A DNA stretch of 9,410 nucleotides from Lachnospiraceae bacterium UBA3863. GTDB lineage: Bacteria > Bacillota > Clostridia > Lachnospirales > Lachnospiraceae. The notes below the pieces were generated by a model. The model did not search any database. It worked only from the letters and a program-made list of their open reading frames with translations, and was not told where the DNA came from. This document shows positions 5,937 to 9,410 of the stretch, piece by piece; position 1 is the stretch's first letter, and the number at the start of each line of letters is the position of its first letter. The position numbers and the translations under genes are program-made. The DNA is taken from positions 1-9,410 of the forward strand of contig DGGX01000092.1 in assembly GCA_002392385.1 (NCBI GenBank), written 5' to 3'.

Positions 5937-6050
5937 TCAACCCTGTCTCTGTTTGTGCTTCGGATTTTCGCAGATGATCCGGATCGTACCCTTGCGTTTG
6001 ATGACTTTGCACTTGTCGCACATGGGCTTCACGGAAGCTCTAACCTTCAT
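5937..6050 (-). CDS. rpmJ: 50S ribosomal protein L36
   Basis: L36 is the smallest large-subunit protein and stabilises 23S rRNA packing near the peptidyl transferase region. On the minus strand the ATG at 6050 opens a 37-codon gene ending TGA at 5937. It begins [20 protein letters not shown], continues [17 protein letters not shown], and matches the usual length exactly. Cys11, Cys14, Cys27 and His32 form the complete zinc ribbon, so this is the zinc-binding form. A strong ribosome binding site (AAAGGAGAGGACG) precedes it. It is the first gene after the internal promoter at 6177-6205 and so probably leads a transcription unit running to rplQ. Confidence 0.96.
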   Translation of the reverse strand: MKVRASVKPMCDKCKVIKRKGTIRIICENPKHKQRQG

Positions 6051-6122
6051 CGTCCTCTCCTTTCTGCTGAAAATTCTTGCCACTTCTGCCGCAGTCACGC
6101 AGGCGGGTCATTCCATGCACGC

Positions 6123-6170
6123 GTAAATGAGCAGAGCAACCCTCCGCTCATCTACTGTCTGACCGCAGAC
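6123..6170 (-). promoter_or_regulatory. Structured leader of the rpmJ transcript (two hairpins)
   Basis: The predicted transcript starts near 6170. Its first bases form GTCTG, loop CGGT, CAGAC (6170-6157), a 5-bp hairpin at the 5' end. After one base follows a long hairpin at 6155-6123. Its stem has 14 pairs including two G-U pairs, GTAGATGAGCGGAG with CTCTGCTCATTTAC, around the loop GGTTG. About 72 bases separate it from the rpmJ ATG. Only TTTA follows, so it is not a convincing terminator. Ribosomal operons are often controlled by a product binding its own leader, and this is a candidate site. It matches no leader family I can name. Confidence 0.5.
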
Positions 6171-6176
6171 CAAGTG

Positions 6177-6205
6177 ATTATAGCACACAGACGCATCTGA
6201 GGCAA
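6177..6205 (-). promoter_or_regulatory. Sigma-A-type promoter with extended -10, upstream of rpmJ
   Basis: On the minus strand TTGCCT (6205-6200) is followed after exactly 17 bases by a consensus TATAAT (6182-6177). A TG one base upstream of the -10 box makes TGCTATAAT, an extended -10. The -35 matches TTGACA at four of six positions. It lies in the 189-bp gap between infA and rpmJ, with transcription expected to start near 6170 and a leader of about 120 bases. It would let rpmJ to rplQ be transcribed independently of the upstream spc-type genes. Confidence 0.8.
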
Positions 6206-6239
6206 ATGTTTTTTCTGAAAATATACGGCAGACGCCGGC

Positions 6240-6458
6240 TCACTTGTCTCTCCAGACAATTCTGCCCTTGGTGAGGTCGTAGGTGGACATCTCCAGCTTG
6301 ACCTTGTCACCGGGAAGTATACGGATAAAGTTCTGACGAAGCTTTCCGCTGATATGAGCCAGAATCACCACGCCGTTTTCCAGTTTGACGCGAAACATGG
6401 TGTTGGGGAGTTTTTCGATCACAACGCCTTCCAGTTCGATCACATCTGCTTTAGACAC
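6240..6458 (-). CDS. infA: Translation initiation factor IF-1
   Basis: IF-1 occupies the A site of the 30S subunit during initiation and modulates IF-2 and IF-3. The 72-residue protein is a single OB fold, with [20 protein letters not shown] at 2-21, [20 protein letters not shown] through the middle, and [20 protein letters not shown] before the C-terminal RIVWRDK. It is close to the bacterial consensus. The start is GTG (6458-6456), supported by GGAGG seven bases upstream inside the end of adk. The spacing of two bases after the adk stop suggests coupled translation. In most Firmicutes map lies between adk and infA, but here nothing does. A 189-bp gap with a promoter follows. Confidence 0.97.
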   Translation of the reverse strand: MSKADVIELEGVVIEKLPNTMFRVKLENGVVILAHISGKLRQNFIRILPGDKVKLEMSTYDLTKGRIVWRDK

Positions 6459-6460
6459 GC

Positions 6461-7105
6461 TCAGTCCTCCAAGATTTTCACAATGTCTGTAAATACGTCA
6501 TCCATGTCCTTCGTACCGTCGACCGGTCTCAGGACGCCTTCTTTCTTATAGTAGTCGATCAGAGGCTGTGTCTGATCATGATAGACCTTCAGACGGTTGA
6601 GCACCGTCTCCGGCTCGTCGTCCGCCCGGCGGATGAGGGCTGCGCCGCAGTGGTCACAGATCCCTTCCTTCTTGGGGGGAATGTAGACGATATGATAGGT
6701 GGCGCCGCAATCGGGGCAGGCTCTCCGGCCGCTCATCCGGTTCACGATATTCTCGTCCGGCACCTCCACGTCGATAGCGCAGTCGATCTTCTCGCCTCTC
6801 TCAGCGAGGGCGGCGGTGAAGAATTCCGCCTGCGGAATGGTGCGGGGGAATCCGTCCAGGATGTAACCGCGGCTGCAGTCATCCTGTGCGATCCTGTCAA
6901 CGACCAGGTCGCAGGTCAGTTCATCCGGCACCAGCTGACCGGCATCCATGTAGGTCTTGGCTTTCTTTCCGAGCTCCGTTCCCTGCTTGAGGTTGGCGCG
7001 GAAGATGTCGCCGGTGGAAATGTGGGGAATGGCATACTTTTCTGCAATCCTGTCTGCCTGGGTGCCCTTGCCGGCACCGGGTGCTCCGAGCATCACGATC
7101 TTCAT
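6461..7105 (-). CDS. adk: Adenylate kinase (zinc-binding LID type)
   Basis: This enzyme interconverts ATP plus AMP with two ADP in the cytoplasm. The 214-residue protein has the P-loop GAPGAGKGT at 7-15, the AMP-binding segment STGDIFR at 30-36 and DGFPRT at 84-89. A long LID domain carries a four-cysteine zinc site, Cys130-x2-Cys133 and Cys150-x2-Cys153. Length fits the long bacterial form. A frame extends 28 codons further upstream to 7189. I chose the ATG at 7105 because it gives the family N terminus [14 protein letters not shown] and has AGGGAG about six bases upstream. The upstream extension would run through a hairpin and has no family resemblance. The gene follows secY, as in most Gram-positive spc operons, and its stop is two bases from infA. 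Confidence 0.97.
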   Translation of the reverse strand: MKIVMLGAPGAGKGTQADRIAEKYAIPHISTGDIFRANLKQGTELGKKAKTYMDAGQLVPDELTCDLVVDRIAQDDCSRGYILDGFPRTIPQAEFFTAALAERGEKIDCAIDVEVPDENIVNRMSGRRACPDCGATYHIVYIPPKKEGICDHCGAALIRRADDEPETVLNRLKVYHDQTQPLIDYYKKEGVLRPVDGTKDMDDVFTDIVKILED

Positions 7106-7175
7106 GGCAGTCTCCCTTCTCAATGGTATATCCATGATAAACCAGAACCGATCAAGACAATGGATGGTCATCAAA

Positions 7176-7224
7176 TCCGGAGACGGCATACAGCTCCGCA
7201 GAACTGTATGTGACCGGCTCCGGA
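7176..7224 (-). other. Long imperfect hairpin in the secY-adk spacer
   Basis: On the minus strand TCCGGAG (7224-7218) pairs with CTCCGGA (7182-7176). Inside it CGG and CCG can pair. At the tip ATACAGTTC pairs with GAGCTGTAT (one G-U) around TGCG. About 19 pairs form in all, with short internal loops. TTTGATG follows, which is too weak a U-run for a standard terminator. The 142-bp spacer 7106-7247 contains no gene, and I see no remnant of map in it. Processing, attenuation or partial termination between secY and adk are possible roles. Confidence 0.55.
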
Positions 7225-7247
7225 AAGATTATCTGCTGCCGGGCTTC

Positions 7248-8564
7248 TCAGCTGTTCAGGAAGCCCTTATAGTTTCTCACCATCATCATGGATTCGATCT
7301 GCTTGATCGTTTCCACGACCACGCTGACGACGATGATGAGGGACGTTCCGCCAAAGGAGACGGAAGCATTGAATACGCCGCGGAAGAAGAAAGGCAGCAC
7401 ACCTACGATCGTGAGTCCCACAGCACCGATGAAGATGATGTACTTCAGGATTCGGTTGAGGTAATCGATGGTGGGTCTTCCGGGGCGGATGCCGGGAATG
7501 AACCCGCCTCTCTTCTTCAGGTTATCCGCGATCTCGATCGGGTTGAAGCTGATCGAGGTGTAGAAATAAGCGAAGAAGATGAGGAGTGCGATGTAAAGGA
7601 AAAGACCCGCGGTATACTTCAGCTGGGAGGGTCTGCACCAGGAGCTGGAGCTCAGGTACAGAAGGATCTCATTCCAGATGCCTGTGCCGTTATAGCCGGC
7701 CAGTCTGGAGATGAGCACCGGGAACTCCATCAGCGAAGATGCGAAGATGATGGGCATGACGCCCGCAGTGTTCACCTTCATGGGGATGACGCTGTTCGCG
7801 CCGCCCACCAGACGTCTTCCCTGGATCTTCTGGGCGTACTGCACAGGGATCCTTCTCTCTGCGTCGTTAAGCAGGATGACCAGGACCACCATGGCTACCA
7901 GGATCGCGATGATCAGGATCGCTGCCACGGCCTTCATGGCCACGGACTCGGCCTGTCCGACGAACTGGGTGAAGAGTCCGACGATCTCCTGGGGCATCCT
8001 CGAGATGATGTTGATGATCAGGACGATGGAAATGCCGTTGCCCACACCGTGAACGGTGATCTGCTCACCGATCCACATAAGGAACGCGCTGCCGGCTGTC
8101 AGTGTGCAGATGACCAGGATCACGTTGAAGGCGTTGTATTCCTCCAGCAGTCCCTGTCTGCCAAAACCGATGGCCATGGCCGAGCCTTCCAGCACAGCCA
8201 GCGCAACGGTGACATACCGGGTGATCGCCACCATGATCTTGCGGCCTTCCTCGCCTTCCTTCTGCAGTTCTTCCAGCTTGGGAATAGCGATGGTCAGCAG
8301 CTGAATGATGATCGATGATGTAATGTAAGGGGTGATGTTCAGCGCCAGCACAGACATGTTCAGGAAGGAACCGCCTGTAAAAGCATCAAAGAAGCTGAAG
8401 GCATCGCCGGTCTGCGCCGCAAACCAGTTGCTGAAATACTCCCTGTTTACGCCGGGTACCGGGAGCTGGGATCCGAAACGGATCACCAGCAGCATCAGAA
8501 GCGTAAAGAGCAGCTTGATGCGGATCTCCCTTACCTTAAAAACATTTTTTACAGACTCAAGCAT
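7248..8564 (-). CDS. secY: Protein translocase subunit SecY
   Basis: SecY is the channel-forming subunit of the SecYEG translocon in the cytoplasmic membrane, passing unfolded proteins driven by SecA or inserting membrane proteins from ribosomes. The 438-residue protein has about ten hydrophobic segments. The first spans roughly residues 16-33, followed by the plug region FFDAFTGGSFLNMSVLALNI. SecY signature 1, ALNITPYITSSIIIQLL, is at 74-90. Signature 2, LMWIGEQITVHGVGNGISIV, is near 162-181. GVMPIIFASS occurs in the middle, and the conserved cytosolic loop KKRGGFIPGIRPG at 350-362 carries the arginine important for SecA-dependent export. The ATG has AAAGG upstream. Position after rplO is standard. 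Length and motifs are normal, and I see nothing suggesting an accessory SecY2. Confidence 0.97.
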   Translation of the reverse strand: MLESVKNVFKVREIRIKLLFTLLMLLVIRFGSQLPVPGVNREYFSNWFAAQTGDAFSFFDAFTGGSFLNMSVLALNITPYITSSIIIQLLTIAIPKLEELQKEGEEGRKIMVAITRYVTVALAVLEGSAMAIGFGRQGLLEEYNAFNVILVICTLTAGSAFLMWIGEQITVHGVGNGISIVLIINIISRMPQEIVGLFTQFVGQAESVAMKAVAAILIIAILVAMVVLVILLNDAERRIPVQYAQKIQGRRLVGGANSVIPMKVNTAGVMPIIFASSLMEFPVLISRLAGYNGTGIWNEILLYLSSSSWCRPSQLKYTAGLFLYIALLIFFAYFYTSISFNPIEIADNLKKRGGFIPGIRPGRPTIDYLNRILKYIIFIGAVGLTIVGVLPFFFRGVFNASVSFGGTSLIIVVSVVVETIKQIESMMMVRNYKGFLNS

Positions 8565-8583
8565 AAACAGACCTTTCTGAGGG

Positions 8584-8599
8584 TCCTGCGGTCACAGGA
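8584..8599. other. Small hairpin between rplO and secY
   Basis: TCCTG (8584-8588) pairs with CAGGA (8595-8599) around a six-base loop, immediately after the rplO stop codon. It has no T-run and is only 5 bp long. It is a minor structure and may be chance. Confidence 0.25.
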
Positions 8600-9040
8600 T
8601 CACTCCGCAATCTCTGCCGTGCCGCCGGCCGCTTCGATGCTGGCCTTGGCAGCTGCGCTGTAAGCGTCTGCCTTGACGCTGAGCTTCTTGGAAAGAGCCG
8701 CGTTGCCGATGATCTTCACGCCGTCGAGGACCTCTTTGATGATGCCCGCATCCTTGAGCGCCTGTACATCCACGACCGCACCTTCTTCAAATCTCTCGAG
8801 AACGGAGATATCCACGGCCACGATGTTCTTGTGGTTGTAGTTGTTGAAGCCTCTCTTAGGGAGTCTTCTGTACAGAGGCATCTGGCCGCCTTCGAAGCCG
8901 GCTCTCGGTCTGCCGCTTCTGGCCTTCTGGCCCTTGTGGCCGAAACCGGCGGTCTTGCCGTTGCCGCTGGCGTGGCCGCGGCCTCTTCTGAAATCATTGT
9001 GCTTGGAGCCTTCTGCAGGCTGCAGATTTGATAAATTCAT
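8600..9040 (-). CDS. rplO: 50S ribosomal protein L15
   Basis: L15 is a late-assembling large-subunit protein with a long glycine- and arginine-rich N-terminal extension threading into 23S rRNA. The 146-residue protein shows MNLSNLQPAEGSKHNDFRRG, then RGHASGNGKTAGFGHKGQKA, then RSGRPRAGFEGGQMPLYRRL with PKRGF following. The globular C-terminal half includes VDVQALKDAGII and DGVKIIGNAALSKKLSVKAD. Length is normal. The ATG has AGGAGG nine bases upstream, and that site overlaps the region just after the rpmD stop; the spacing between the two genes is 18 bases. Confidence 0.97.
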   Translation of the reverse strand: MNLSNLQPAEGSKHNDFRRGRGHASGNGKTAGFGHKGQKARSGRPRAGFEGGQMPLYRRLPKRGFNNYNHKNIVAVDISVLERFEEGAVVDVQALKDAGIIKEVLDGVKIIGNAALSKKLSVKADAYSAAAKASIEAAGGTAEIAE

Positions 9041-9058
9041 GCCGTGATTCCTCCTTGC

Positions 9059-9253
9059 TCAGTCCAGCTCTTCCACTTTGACCATATGGGAGATCTGACG
9101 GATCTGACCTCTGGTCGCAGGGTTATCGGGAAGGATCACAGAGCTGTTCAGCTTCTTAAATCCCATGGACTCCACGATCTTCCTGTTCTTGGGAACAGCG
9201 CCGATCGTGCTGCGCACCAGAGTGATCTTCAGCTTTTTGACTTCTGTAGACAT
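9059..9253 (-). CDS. rpmD: 50S ribosomal protein L30
   Basis: L30 is a small 23S rRNA-binding protein of the large subunit. The 64-residue product reads KLKITLVRSTIGAVPKNRKI near the start, then VESMGFKKLNSSVILPDNPA, TRGQIRQISHMVKVEELD. These are the expected L30 motifs, including the VxSxIG core and the PDNP turn. It is slightly longer than the common 57-60 residues because of a short N-terminal STEVK extension. AAAGGAG six bases upstream of the ATG supports this start. It lies between rpsE and rplO, the standard order. Confidence 0.96.
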   Translation of the reverse strand: MSTEVKKLKITLVRSTIGAVPKNRKIVESMGFKKLNSSVILPDNPATRGQIRQISHMVKVEELD

Positions 9254-9276
9254 TCGATTCTCCTTTCAGCGTGTTC

Positions 9277-9410
9277 TCATCCCCGAAGGTCTGCAACGCT
9301 CTTTCCGCGGCGGGAAGCTACTTCCTCCGGGACCTTCAGCTGGCTGAGGCCGTCGATGGTAGCCAGGACCACGTTCTGCTTATTATTGGAGCCCAGAGAC
9401 TTGGTACGGA
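9277..9410 (-). CDS. rpsE: 30S ribosomal protein S5 (C-terminal fragment, 5' end outside window)
   Basis: S5 is a small-subunit protein important for translational accuracy. Only the last 43 codons before TGA (9279-9277) are inside the window. They read [20 protein letters not shown], then [20 protein letters not shown], then LRG. The KSLGSNN...VV.AT.DGL..L..PEEVA..RGKSV pattern is the conserved C terminus of S5. Its place upstream of rpmD is as expected. The double-stranded RNA-binding domain at the N terminus is not visible. Confidence 0.93.
   Translation of the reverse strand, partial: RTKSLGSNNKQNVVLATIDGLSQLKVPEEVASRRGKSVADLRG

Noticed and set aside
6218..6237. A 4-bp hairpin (CGGC, loop GTCT, GCCG) followed by TATATTTT after infA, resembling a terminator.
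   Set aside because: The stem is too short to be a convincing intrinsic terminator and the T-run is interrupted. It could at most weakly slow transcription before the rpmJ promoter.
7106..7189. An in-frame 28-codon N-terminal extension of adk.
   Set aside because: The standard adenylate kinase N terminus begins at 7105 with a good ribosome binding site. The extension has no family resemblance and overlaps part of a hairpin.
7106..7247. Possible remnant of map or another lost gene between secY and adk.
   Set aside because: No frame in the 142 bp resembles methionine aminopeptidase or any other protein I recognise.
6957..8318. A 453-codon plus-strand frame antisense to adk and secY.
   Set aside because: The product is dominated by Asp, His and Glu runs, which is the shadow of hydrophobic SecY codons read on the other strand. 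It resembles no known protein.

Overview
The window is the distal part of a bacterial ribosomal-protein gene cluster (the spc and alpha operon regions fused, as in Firmicutes), followed by the genes of an ECF vitamin transporter module. Every gene lies on the minus strand, so transcription runs from high to low coordinates: rpsE (C-terminal end only) - rpmD - rplO - secY - adk - infA - rpmJ - rpsM - rpsK - rpsD - rpoA - rplQ - ecfA1 - ecfA2 - ecfT (N-terminal part only). Gene order, strong AGGAGG-type ribosome binding sites, the position of rpsD between rpsK and rpoA, the long L17 with an internal insertion and the cysteine-poor S4 all suggest Clostridia, most likely a fairly GC-rich member of the Lachnospiraceae. 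The family assignment is inference from protein resemblance. I cannot name a species.

Layout. From 9410 down to 8600 are the tail of S5, L30 and L15, closely packed. SecY (8564-7248) is followed by a 142-bp spacer with a long imperfect hairpin, then adenylate kinase (7105-6461). IF-1 begins with GTG two bases after the adk stop. The methionine aminopeptidase gene (map) usually found between adk and infA is absent. Downstream of infA the cluster becomes loose. A 189-bp spacer holds a strong promoter with an extended -10 box and a structured leader in front of rpmJ (too small to be obvious, 37 codons). A 165-bp spacer precedes rpsM. A 273-bp spacer between rpsM and rpsK is filled with hairpins, including two 64-bp direct repeats differing at one base. 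Spacers of 96, 30 and 155 bp separate rpsK, rpsD, rpoA and rplQ, and the last holds 18-bp direct repeats. After rplQ an intrinsic terminator sits just upstream of ecfA1. ecfA1, ecfA2 and ecfT overlap each other by a few bases.

Function. The genes supply 30S and 50S ribosomal proteins, the alpha subunit of RNA polymerase, initiation factor 1, the membrane translocon channel and adenylate kinase, all growth-linked housekeeping products. The three ECF genes encode the shared energising module (two ATPases plus the coupling membrane protein) that serves several substrate-binding S components.

I see no new enzyme system, phage, insertion sequence or CRISPR array. The items most worth a second look are non-coding: the twin double-hairpin repeats at 5225-5399 (the second folds over the rpsM stop codon), the rpmJ promoter and leader, and the terminator placed in front of ecfA1. 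No stretch longer than 300 bases lacks a gene.
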